Source: Pirellulaceae bacterium (GTDB lineage Bacteria; Planctomycetota; Planctomycetia; Pirellulales; Pirellulaceae). Taken from it: DNA of 64,000 bases. A program made the position numbers and the translations under genes. The notes beneath the pieces were generated by a model. That model did not search any database, had not been told where the DNA came from, and was given only the letters and a program-made list of their open reading frames with translations. The stretch's first letter is position 1, and every line of letters starts with the position of its first letter. Where the stretch lies: NCBI GenBank assembly GCA_026004795.1, contig BPJV01000009.1:62001-126000 (forward strand), in the 5' to 3' direction. Positions 9,262 through 17,386 of the stretch are shown one piece after another.

Positions 9262-11271
9262 ATGAAGTTTCGTTATGGGCATGGTGATCAACCGTTAGCA
9301 GGGTTCACGATCCAGCGGGGAGTGGGCCTCGGTGGGTTTGGTGAAGTCTACTATGCAGTGAACACGGCAGGTAAGGAGGTTGCCCTCAAGCAGGTACAGC
9401 ACAACCTGGAAATCGAGCTGCGTGGAGTTCGCCAATGCCTAAACCTGAAGCATCCCAACCTCATCGCCATCTACGATATTCAAATCGATGCCGATGGACA
9501 AAGCTGGATTGTCATGGAGTACGTTGCGGGTGCTTCTTTACGTGAAGTGCTCGATCGCCATCCGCACGGTATGCCCCTGAAGGAACTCTATCGCTGGTTT
9601 GGCCAGATCGCTGCTGGGGTGTGTTATCTTCACGACCATGGAATTGTCCATCGCGATTTGAAGCCGGCGAATATCTTTGATGACTTAGGCTTGGTAAAAA
9701 TCGGCGATTATGGACTGTCGAAGTACATCACCCGATCGCGTCGCGGTGGTCAAACCGAAAGTGTTGGTACCTGCCATTACATGGCCCCTGAAATCGGCAA
9801 AGGAGAGTACGGCAAGGAGATCGATATCTATGCTTTGGGAGTGATCTTGTTCGAGATGGCCACCGGTGAACTACCGTTCGACGGCGAGAGCTCTCAAGAG
9901 ATCATCATGAAACACCTTACCGTCGATCCTGATTTGTCGCGAGTACCTTCTCCGATGCGTGAGGTTGTAGCGCGGGCGCTGCACAAGAACCCGGCGAGCC
10001 GGTTCGATGATGTTCGTGATATGATAGCGCCGCTCGGATTGATAATCGATGAACGGGGCTTGGCCTCGGCGATGCAAGATGTGGAGGGAGGCGCGGAGCC
10101 AAAGTCAAAGAACACCGGCCACCACTGGGATAGGAGCGGACCAACAGCGGCTGCCGGGACCACCGAAAGTGCGCCTTCGCGATCACGCCAACCCCCTGGT
10201 CGCCCATCGCCGTACCGGGAACCGATCGCTCGGGCTATTCATCTTGGTTGGATGGAAGCCAATCATTGGTGGGAAAACTTGTCGCTAGCCCCGGGGCTGA
10301 AGAATCTGCTGCTTGCCGTAGGCTTGATTCTGTGTGCCGTCAATGCGGTGGACCTACTGGCCCTGGTGTTGTTGGGGCTCACGTTGTATGTCCCTTATTA
10401 TGCGGTGTGGTGGCTGCTCCAGCCCACGGCGTCTCCCTCACGACCCAACCGCAGTGTCCATGTGCATCGCTATGTAAATGCGGGGCCCGAACCGCCTGTG
10501 CGCCAACGGAAAACGCCGACGGCGAGTCTCGATGCTCCCACAGTGCGGCGGAAAAAGCCGACAGAAGAGCAGTTGCGTGTCGCCTACCGTAACCATTTCT
10601 TGCGTCGCCAACACCCACTGCGACTGGTGGCCGACATCACCGGTGCTTGGTTGGGCAGTGTCGCGGTGGTGGGAGTTTTTTCGACGCTCGTCGGTCTCTT
10701 GCAACTTGGCAGGGGCGCGGCATCCCAACCGCTCATGGTAGGCATCATTTGGATTGCCACCGTATCGATTCTCACGGCCTGGACGGTCATCATGCTTGGC
10801 AAGATGTGGCAATCTTCGACAGGCGATGACGCGCTGCGACGGTTCATCCAACTGACCGCTGGATTTGGAGTGGGAGGGGTGGCGTATTTATTAGCCGAAT
10901 TCCTCATGGTACCTTGGGACGAGATCGCCCGCGAGAGCATCAGCCAGATTCCGGTACACCGTTGGCGGGGGTTCTTCGGGCCAGACAGTCGACCACTCTT
11001 GCCTGCCTATGTGGCCTACTTCCCTCTGGTGATGGGAGTTGTTGGTTGGTGGAAACAGGTTGATCCCTTACGGCGGAAACGCCTTCGCTTTACGAGCGTC
11101 GTGTGGGCGGCGATTGCGGCCGGGCTGGTGCATCTTATTGTCCCATTCCCACAACCATGGGGAGCGTTGATCGCCGCGAGCACGGCGACTGCCGTGCAAC
11201 TGGCCTCTCCTTGGATCGATCCGTCCACCCTTGCTCGTTCCGAAATCTTCCAGGCGAAGGAGGTAGCATGA
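9262..11271 (+). CDS. Ser/Thr protein kinase with polytopic membrane C-terminus
   Basis: A 669-residue kinase. The catalytic domain (about 15-280) has the glycine loop GVGLGGFGEVYYAV (20-33), catalytic lysine K43, HRDLKPAN at 130-137 and an activation segment ending in MAPE. The metal-binding DFG is DYG (149-151). After a Pro/Arg-rich linker (about 300-360) come roughly seven hydrophobic helices over the last 300 residues, so the kinase sits on a multi-pass membrane domain rather than the usual single anchor. The ATG at 9262 has GAGGA seven bases upstream. Its stop overlaps the start of the next gene by ATGA, and the operon ends with an ECF sigma factor, which suggests kinase-controlled transcription. 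Confidence 0.9.
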   Translation: MKFRYGHGDQPLAGFTIQRGVGLGGFGEVYYAVNTAGKEVALKQVQHNLEIELRGVRQCLNLKHPNLIAIYDIQIDADGQSWIVMEYVAGASLREVLDRHPHGMPLKELYRWFGQIAAGVCYLHDHGIVHRDLKPANIFDDLGLVKIGDYGLSKYITRSRRGGQTESVGTCHYMAPEIGKGEYGKEIDIYALGVILFEMATGELPFDGESSQEIIMKHLTVDPDLSRVPSPMREVVARALHKNPASRFDDVRDMIAPLGLIIDERGLASAMQDVEGGAEPKSKNTGHHWDRSGPTAAAGTTESAPSRSRQPPGRPSPYREPIARAIHLGWMEANHWWENLSLAPGLKNLLLAVGLILCAVNAVDLLALVLLGLTLYVPYYAVWWLLQPTASPSRPNRSVHVHRYVNAGPEPPVRQRKTPTASLDAPTVRRKKPTEEQLRVAYRNHFLRRQHPLRLVADITGAWLGSVAVVGVFSTLVGLLQLGRGAASQPLMVGIIWIATVSILTAWTVIMLGKMWQSSTGDDALRRFIQLTAGFGVGGVAYLLAEFLMVPWDEIARESISQIPVHRWRGFFGPDSRPLLPAYVAYFPLVMGVVGWWKQVDPLRRKRLRFTSVVWAAIAAGLVHLIVPFPQPWGALIAASTATAVQLASPWIDPSTLARSEIFQAKEVA

Positions 11272-12128
11272 GGTTTGGCGAAGCTCAGCGTTTGATCCGC
11301 CACGGTGGGATAGGGACTATTTTTTATTGCCTGCCTGTTTTCCTGGTGGGGACGACGATTTCTGCGGCTGCGTCATGCTGCCAGGCGGCAGTTGAGCCCG
11401 ACAGCGCTGCGATGGATTCTGAGCCTCAGTCACCTGATGCCGCGTCGCAGGCGAACGGAGCATCGCTAGCCGACGCGTCGGACCATCCCTCGCTTGTCAA
11501 AGACGATGAGCCGGATGCTACTAGCGGTAGCATGGATCAACTTCCCGAAAAGCAGGGACCTGATTCTCGGGATCATAAGGACGATACCAACTCCCACGAT
11601 TCCGCGTCTGAAGCCCGCCCATTGTCCCTACCCTTAGGTAGTCGACGGTTGCTCCCCGACGATCGGCCGGCATGGGTTGCTGCCGCTCCGGATCTGAGCC
11701 AGCCGACCCATCGACTGTTCATTGGCTCGGAACCGGTCTCAGACAAACAACAGCTAGATGCGGCTTTGGACACCGCGCTGGTGCATGCCGTATCCCGATA
11801 CATCGACAAGCACATCCTCCATTCAGCAGCGGCAGCCGCCAAGTTGCCACTGACGGCCAGCTTTGTGCGATTCAACTTCTTAAATGATCGGCAGGAGTAC
11901 GTGGCCGAGTTGTCGACAAGCAGTGGGCCACTGTATCAGAAATGGGTCATCGTGGAGGTCACCCCTGAGCAACGCGCTGTTATTCGCCGCATGTATCAGG
12001 ATATCATCCAGCGCGAGCGGCTGGGGGCACTGGCATTGTTGGCCGTGGGGGTATGCGCATGCGTGGGCATGGTCCATATTGTGGCTCGATCCCTGGGTCG
12101 TCGTTGGGAAGGGGTGGCTGCCCGATGA
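11268..12128 (+). CDS. Signal-peptide protein with C-terminal membrane anchor, unknown function
   Basis: A 286-residue protein lying between the kinase and the sigma factor and overlapping both by ATGA, which implies translational coupling. It has an N-terminal hydrophobic signal (about residues 17-36, ending near AAASCC), a long acidic Ser/Asp-rich stretch (about 40-130), a folded-looking central region (about 150-250) and a transmembrane helix near the end (LGALALLAVGVCACVGMVHIV). The position between kinase and sigma factor suggests a role in signal relay or as an anti-sigma-like membrane partner, but no anti-sigma motif is visible. I do not recognise the family. Confidence 0.85.
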   Translation: MRFGEAQRLIRHGGIGTIFYCLPVFLVGTTISAAASCCQAAVEPDSAAMDSEPQSPDAASQANGASLADASDHPSLVKDDEPDATSGSMDQLPEKQGPDSRDHKDDTNSHDSASEARPLSLPLGSRRLLPDDRPAWVAAAPDLSQPTHRLFIGSEPVSDKQQLDAALDTALVHAVSRYIDKHILHSAAAAAKLPLTASFVRFNFLNDRQEYVAELSTSSGPLYQKWVIVEVTPEQRAVIRRMYQDIIQRERLGALALLAVGVCACVGMVHIVARSLGRRWEGVAAR

Positions 12129-12781
12129 ACGATGCGTCATTGGTAGACAAGCAGCTGGTGGAACGCATTGAACAAGGAGATGAGCGGGCGTGGGAAGAGC
12201 TGATCGCACGCTACGAGGGACGTTTATTGGCCTTTGCTGGCAGTCGCCTGCACGATCGAGCGGCTGCTGAGGACATCGTCCAGGAAACGTTCATCGGGTT
12301 CCTCAATAGCTTGCCCAATTACGATCGTCGGCGTTCATTGGAGAGTTATCTGTTCACCATCTGCGCTTACAAGCTGACCGACCATCTGCGTCGTGAAGGG
12401 CGTCGCCCCACCATCTCGTTGCATCACGGATCATCGTTGGGCAACTCCCCATGGCAGCTCGTTTCCGCGCAAGCACGACCAGCGAGCAGCATCGTGCGCA
12501 GCGGCGAACGGAGACACTTGGAGGAGCGAGCAATCGTTGAGGCCATCGGCCAACAGGTCGCCAAATGGAAGCAACGAGGCGACTGGACCAAACTCAAGTG
12601 CATCGAGCTGCTATTCGTGGTGGGCGAGAGCAACAAAGTGGTAGCTCAGCGATTGGGGCTTAGCGAACAGCAAGTGGCCAATTTCAAGTCCGATTTCATC
12701 GCCCGCACGCGACAATTGATTGGTCGAAATCTCACCGCCCCGGAGTGGTTTCCTGAGTTGGCGCCGACCACAGATCGATAG
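12125..12781 (+). CDS. RNA polymerase ECF-type sigma factor
   Basis: A 218-residue sigma-70 family factor. Region 2 is clear: RAWEELIARYEGRLLAFAGS, then DIVQETFIGFLNSLPNYD and SYLFTICAYKLTDHLRREGR. Region 4 covers about 155-205, with a helix-turn-helix at VVAQRLGLSEQQVANFKSDF. Regions 1 and 3 are absent, as in ECF factors. The ATG at 12125 overlaps the preceding stop by ATGA, so it is coupled to the membrane protein and kinase genes. Planctomycetes are known to carry ECF groups linked to Ser/Thr kinases, and this fits that pattern. No classical anti-sigma factor is adjacent. Confidence 0.93.
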   Translation: MNDASLVDKQLVERIEQGDERAWEELIARYEGRLLAFAGSRLHDRAAAEDIVQETFIGFLNSLPNYDRRRSLESYLFTICAYKLTDHLRREGRRPTISLHHGSSLGNSPWQLVSAQARPASSIVRSGERRHLEERAIVEAIGQQVAKWKQRGDWTKLKCIELLFVVGESNKVVAQRLGLSEQQVANFKSDFIARTRQLIGRNLTAPEWFPELAPTTDR

Positions 12782-12796
12782 CCGAACAAAGTTCGG
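12782..12796. terminator. Possible hairpin between the sigma-factor gene and asnS
   Basis: CCGAAC and GTTCGG form a 6-bp stem around AAA directly after the sigma-factor stop. The neighbouring genes converge here within 44 bases. There is no T-run, so it is at best a weak terminator. Confidence 0.3.
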
Positions 12797-12824
12797 GACG
12801 ATGCCTGCCCTGATGGCAGAGTCA

Positions 12825-14222
12825 TCAAAACTCCGCCCACCCCGGGGTGCGTGGAAAGGGGATGCAATCACGGATATTCCCCATTCCGGTGATCCACTGG
12901 ACGGCCCGTTCGAATCCCAGCCCGAACCCGCTGTGAGGTACACTGCCAAAACGTCGCAAGTCGAGGTACCACCAATAGTCTTTTTCGTCGAGTTGCATTT
13001 CGGCCATCCGCTGTTGCAACACGTCCAACCGTTCTTCGCGCTGACTTCCCCCGATAATCTCACCCACGTGGGGCACCAGCACGTCCATTGCCGCCACGGT
13101 TTTTCCGTCTTCATTGCATCGCATGTAAAAGGGCTTAATGGTGCGCGGATAATCGTGCAGAATGACCGGCCCCTTTACCAACTCTTCCGTCAAATACCGT
13201 TCATGCTCGGCCTGCAGATCGTGTCCCCATTGGACAGGATACTCAAATGACCTGCCGGAATCCTGAAGATACTTGACGGCCTCAGTATAAGACATGTGGC
13301 GGAAAGAACTGTTCAGCACCAACTCGAGGGCGGCGAGCAAGCCGGGCTGTATGCGTTGATCGAAGAATTCCATATCCTCGGCGCAATGATGCAACGCATC
13401 GCTGAGCAACCTTTTGATAAACCGTTCGGCCAACTGCATGTTGTCGTGCAGATCGAAAAAGGCAGCTTCTGGTTCGATCATCCAGAACTCTGCCAAGTGG
13501 CGGCTGGTATTGCTATTCTCCGCCCGAAACGTGGGGCCGAACGTGTAACATCGGCTCAGCGAGCAGGCGAATATTTCCGCCTCCAATTGGCCGGATACAG
13601 TAAGAAACGCAGGCTTATGAAAAAAGTCGCGCGAGTAGTCGACCTGGCCATTCCGCGTGGGCACACGTTCGAGCGGCAGGGTAGTGACGCGGAACATTTG
13701 TCCCGCTCCTTCACAGTCGCTGGCTGTGATGATCGGGGTGTGCACGTAGTAAAATCGCTCTTCCTGAAAGAACTGGTGCACACTCATCGCCAGCCGGTTT
13801 CTCACCCGCATCACCGCCCCGAAGGAGTTGGTTCGTGGACGCAGGTGCGCCCACTCACGGAGTTTTTCAAAGGTGTGCCTCTTCTTCTGCAGCGGGTAAT
13901 CCGGGGGCGCTCGATCGATGACACGCACCTGGTCGGCAATCAGTTCCGTGGCCTGCCCTTTCCCTTGGCTGGCCTTGATTTCACCGCTAGCGACGATGGA
14001 GCTACCAACGCTCAAACCAACGATTTCGGTGTCGTAATTCGGCAACGACTGGTCGGCGATGATTTGCAAGTTGGCAAGGCACGAACCGTCATTGAGTTCG
14101 ATGAAACTGAACCCGCCCTTACTGTCGCGCCGCGTTCGTACCCATCCTCGCACTTCCACACGTTGCCCAATGGCATCGGTTTGTCGTGCCTGGCTGACCG
14201 GAATCCAATTAGTCTCGGACAT
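12825..14222 (-). CDS. asnS: Asparagine--tRNA ligase
   Basis: A 465-residue class II aminoacyl-tRNA synthetase that charges tRNA-Asn. The N-terminal OB-fold anticodon-binding domain is about 1-115 ([20 protein letters not shown]). Class II motif 2 is [19 protein letters not shown], and motif 3 is [20 protein letters not shown], followed by the typical CIPFPRTP ending. The ATG at 14222 has GGAG five bases upstream; the frame continues to 14267, but the extra residues are not conserved. The EFWMIEPE segment and the ending fit AsnRS rather than AspRS. It ends 44 bases from the convergent sigma-factor gene. An ordinary housekeeping gene. Confidence 0.96.
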   Translation of the reverse strand: MSETNWIPVSQARQTDAIGQRVEVRGWVRTRRDSKGGFSFIELNDGSCLANLQIIADQSLPNYDTEIVGLSVGSSIVASGEIKASQGKGQATELIADQVRVIDRAPPDYPLQKKRHTFEKLREWAHLRPRTNSFGAVMRVRNRLAMSVHQFFQEERFYYVHTPIITASDCEGAGQMFRVTTLPLERVPTRNGQVDYSRDFFHKPAFLTVSGQLEAEIFACSLSRCYTFGPTFRAENSNTSRHLAEFWMIEPEAAFFDLHDNMQLAERFIKRLLSDALHHCAEDMEFFDQRIQPGLLAALELVLNSSFRHMSYTEAVKYLQDSGRSFEYPVQWGHDLQAEHERYLTEELVKGPVILHDYPRTIKPFYMRCNEDGKTVAAMDVLVPHVGEIIGGSQREERLDVLQQRMAEMQLDEKDYWWYLDLRRFGSVPHSGFGLGFERAVQWITGMGNIRDCIPFPRTPGWAEF

Positions 14223-14281
14223 GATTGCTCCATCGGCCCATGAAGGAAAAATCAGACCGGTCGTCATCCGTAGCGCGAAAA

Positions 14282-15358
14282 CTACTCGGAATCGTCATCT
14301 TGTTCCGCAAGATAACGCTCGGCATCCAACGCCGCCATGCACCCGGTGCCGGCCGAAGTGACTGCTTGACGGTAGTAATCATCCGCCACATCCCCAGCAG
14401 CGAATACTCCTGACACGCTCGTCTTCGTCCGGAAAGGCTCCACCCATTTGATGTATCCTTTGGGATTCATCTCGAGCTGCCCGTTGAGAAACGCCGTGTT
14501 GGGCGTGTGCCCGATGGCCACGAACATTCCGGCTACCTCCAGGACGCTTTCGGTGCCATCGACCGTGTTGCGCAGGCGCAGCCCCGTAACTTTTTCTCCG
14601 TCCCCCAAAACCTCTTCGACCACCGTGTTCCAAAGAATTTTGATCTTCGGGTGCTTCATCGCCCGCTCGGCCATCACCTTACTAGCACGAAGCTCATCAC
14701 GACGATGAATGATGTAGATCGTGTCCGCACCATCGAGGTTGGCCAGGTAAGTGGCCTCTTCAACGGCCGTATCACCGCCCCCGACTACTGCCAGCGGTTT
14801 GCCACGAAACATCGGAAGCGCGCCGTCACACACCGCACAGGCACTGACCCCCTTGTTCTTGTACTTTTCCTCCGACTCCAAACCCAGGTAATTCGCTCGA
14901 GCGCCGGTGGCCACGATGACGGTCCTCGCTTGGATAGTGTCGCCTGAACCTGTCTTGAGCTTCAAGGGACGCGAACTGAAATCGACTTCGACAATATCGT
15001 CCCCCACCACGCGGGTGCCGAAATTCAAAGCTTGCTGCTTCATCAACTCCATGAGCTCGACCCCCTGAACGGCATAGTGAGGGCGGCCATCCTTCGTGTG
15101 CCCTTGGGGAACAGGAGGAAGATTCCAATGTCGATCGGGATCGACGGCACTCTCGACGAAGCACCGTACGTCTCCGGCGGGGAAACCAGGGTAATTCTCG
15201 ATCTCGGTAGTGAATGCCAATTGGCCAAGCGGGATCATTTCCGGCTTGACCGTTCCCTCGAACAACAGGGGTTTAAGATTTGCCCGCGCCGCATAAATGG
15301 CAGCCGACCAACCGGCCGGCCCACTTCCGATGATCACCGTACGTTCGATTTGACTCAT
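14282..15358 (-). CDS. trxB: Thioredoxin reductase
   Basis: A 358-residue FAD/NADPH disulfide reductase that keeps thioredoxin reduced. The FAD motif [16 protein letters not shown] is at about 11-26, the redox pair CAVC at 174-177, the NADPH motif [10 protein letters not shown] follows, and FAAGDVAD lies near the end. It is longer than the usual 310-330 residues because about 30 extra residues (about 66-98, containing [19 protein letters not shown]) sit in the FAD domain before the helix that normally begins with SGPELM. No thioredoxin gene is adjacent. The start [11 protein letters not shown] agrees with the family. Confidence 0.94.
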   Translation of the reverse strand: MSQIERTVIIGSGPAGWSAAIYAARANLKPLLFEGTVKPEMIPLGQLAFTTEIENYPGFPAGDVRCFVESAVDPDRHWNLPPVPQGHTKDGRPHYAVQGVELMELMKQQALNFGTRVVGDDIVEVDFSSRPLKLKTGSGDTIQARTVIVATGARANYLGLESEEKYKNKGVSACAVCDGALPMFRGKPLAVVGGGDTAVEEATYLANLDGADTIYIIHRRDELRASKVMAERAMKHPKIKILWNTVVEEVLGDGEKVTGLRLRNTVDGTESVLEVAGMFVAIGHTPNTAFLNGQLEMNPKGYIKWVEPFRTKTSVSGVFAAGDVADDYYRQAVTSAGTGCMAALDAERYLAEQDDDSE

Positions 15359-15713
15359 GAATTCCTCGCCTTAACTTCCGAATGGTGAGCCGAGAGACTC
15401 CCCAATGGGACACGTATTCAGCGCACCGGTGCCGTCGGCTTCGCTGGGGAAACATTGATTACACCAAGCAGCGGATTATAGGCATACTCGCCGGTTGTTC
15501 CCAGGTCCCACCTCCCGGCAATCCCGGCAACCATGTCTTGGTAACAGCTACCTCCCCGGGGCGACCTTTCACCGCCGACATGGCGAAGCCAACCGGTAGC
15601 AAGGGATATCGATGAAAAACGCCAGTTTCCCACAAGAGGAAACTGGCGAAGTAGAGTCACCAATGGTTCAGCTGGTCGACCGCGCCGCGTCGCCGGTGCC
15701 AGGAAACAAGTGA
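15359..15713. other. Intergenic stretch upstream of trxB
   Basis: These 355 bases separate the trxB start from the end of the next leftward gene. They hold the Rho-independent terminator at 15615-15648. I see no gene in the remainder, which should contain the trxB promoter. Confidence 0.5.
15615..15648 (-). terminator. Rho-independent terminator of the upstream PQQ-repeat gene
   Basis: On the minus strand a perfect 11-bp stem (CGCCAGTTTCC pairing with GGAAACTGGCG, loop of 7) is followed directly by TTTTT. It lies 66 bases beyond the stop of the PQQ-repeat gene that ends at 15714, so it should end that transcript before trxB. Confidence 0.85.
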
Positions 15714-17363
15714 TTATTCGTCGCCGGCGATCGACGCCTGAGCCCCTTCTTCGATGGCGAATAACTGATTCCTGTTGGCGATGAACAGCGTATTGTTGGC
15801 GGCCACAGGAGTGGTATATACGGCGCTTCCCATGTTGATCTCGCCAATCATTTCCTGTTCTTTGGACACCTTGAAGATGGCGATATCACCGTCTTCGTCC
15901 GAGATGTACACGCGATCTCCGACGATCAGCGGAGAGGCCCATGAGGCGGCGAACATATCGTAGGTCCAGTGAGCTTTACCGGTCTTCGCATCGAGGCAGT
16001 GGAACACACCGCTGAAATCGGCAATGAACAACAGATCGTCTTTGATTGCCACCGTGCCACAAGAGCGATGCATGGTCGTCTCGAACTCTTCGGGGTTGTT
16101 CCCCACGTAATGCCAAACCGCAGCGGAGTTCGGATTATCCCGTTCGAAATCTCCCTTATCCGCTTCGAGTGCCTGAAGTCGTTTGTGAGGAATCGGTGTC
16201 GTGGGATCGGCTGCGTTGTAGACCAGTGTAGGACTGACATCGCCACGCTTGGTCGGATCGATACACCACAAATGGCCATCTCCCTCGCCGTGTTCGGGGT
16301 CTTCTCCGACAGCCACGTACACCAGCCCATCGTAAACGACCGGCGTCCCGATAATGTGATTGCGAGTGGCCGAGCCGCCTAAGACGTAGACAGAATCCTT
16401 GGGATTGCAGTCGAATTTCCACAAGAGCTTCGCCTTACCGTTGTCGCCGCGGGCATCGAACGAGTACAGCCATCCATCGCCACCGCCGAAGAGCACTTGG
16501 GGGACCCCGCCGAGAACGTCGTAGGCCGGCGAGGACCACTGGCCATGCAACACGTTCTTACCAGGCGAATTATCCGCCCAAATCAGTTCGCCCGTTTCGC
16601 GATTCAAGCAGATGAATGAGGGAGCGCTTTCGGCTGGTAGGCTGATATGCCCCTCGTCGACACCGTTGGACGTGTTGACAAAAAGGAGATTTCCAGCGCT
16701 GGTGACCGAACAGCTCGCCATATTGTGCTGCGACACGCCGAGTTCGCGCATCATGTTGAAAGACCAGACGACGTCGGCCTCATCCAGATTCTCGTTCGGC
16801 TCATTCTGGATGCCGTCATTCTCGCCGTCGTGGAACCCCTCGGTGTCTAAGCAATTGACCTCGCCGCGATTGGAGACATACCACAGCCGATCGCCGTCGA
16901 CCAGCGGTGCCGAACAAACCCCTTGTTGGGGCCAGTCATGCACGCGACCGGTCGGCAATTTTTCATTGGAGTGCTGCCACAGGAACTTTCCGGTCTTCTC
17001 ATCGAAGCACAATAGCACCCCCAAATCCACCTCCGGCGGGTAGCGTTTCACGTATCCTGCCCCGTTGTTCGTACCCACGTAGACATGGCCGTTGGCTACG
17101 ACGGGATTGCCGTAGGTCTCCGAACCCAATTCCGCCACCCAACGAATGTTCTTTCCCGAATGCACGTCCCACTCCACCGGTACGCCGGTTTGATCGGTCA
17201 CACTGTTGCGTAAATAGGTCCCGCCCCACTGAGGCCAATCGTTCGGGCCGACATTCATCTCGGAAATCAGCTTCTTGACTCGGGCGATGGCATCCTCGGC
17301 CCTCACCGAGGGGGATAGCATGCACAGGGCCACGGCACCCATCAGGATCTGCTTTATAGGCAT
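15714..17363 (-). CDS. Secreted PQQ-type beta-propeller repeat protein
   Basis: A 549-residue exported protein with an N-terminal signal peptide (about 1-22, ending VRAEDA). The body is a series of beta-propeller blades of the PQQ-enzyme repeat type, each like GKFLWQHS, GELIWADN or GKAHWTYD followed by a V-x-V-G strand. Planctomycetes carry many such proteins, and most lack the PQQ-binding and catalytic residues of true quinoprotein dehydrogenases. I see no disulfide-ring CC pair, so I infer a scaffold or binding role, not dehydrogenase activity. It is 23 bases downstream of a second, related gene and is followed by a good terminator, so the two probably form an operon. Confidence 0.9.
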   Translation of the reverse strand: MPIKQILMGAVALCMLSPSVRAEDAIARVKKLISEMNVGPNDWPQWGGTYLRNSVTDQTGVPVEWDVHSGKNIRWVAELGSETYGNPVVANGHVYVGTNNGAGYVKRYPPEVDLGVLLCFDEKTGKFLWQHSNEKLPTGRVHDWPQQGVCSAPLVDGDRLWYVSNRGEVNCLDTEGFHDGENDGIQNEPNENLDEADVVWSFNMMRELGVSQHNMASCSVTSAGNLLFVNTSNGVDEGHISLPAESAPSFICLNRETGELIWADNSPGKNVLHGQWSSPAYDVLGGVPQVLFGGGDGWLYSFDARGDNGKAKLLWKFDCNPKDSVYVLGGSATRNHIIGTPVVYDGLVYVAVGEDPEHGEGDGHLWCIDPTKRGDVSPTLVYNAADPTTPIPHKRLQALEADKGDFERDNPNSAAVWHYVGNNPEEFETTMHRSCGTVAIKDDLLFIADFSGVFHCLDAKTGKAHWTYDMFAASWASPLIVGDRVYISDEDGDIAIFKVSKEQEMIGEINMGSAVYTTPVAANNTLFIANRNQLFAIEEGAQASIAGDE

Positions 17364-17386
17364 GTTGTTTTATCCTCGCTTCCTAG

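Noticed and set aside
12905-12930. GTTCGAATCCCAGCCCGAAC, which resembles a tRNA T-arm
   Set aside because: It lies inside the conserved C-terminal coding part of asnS, and no D-arm, anticodon arm or acceptor stem is present around it.
13296-14243. Open frame of 315 codons on the plus strand inside asnS
   Set aside because: It is the complement of a well-conserved tRNA synthetase and shows no domain.
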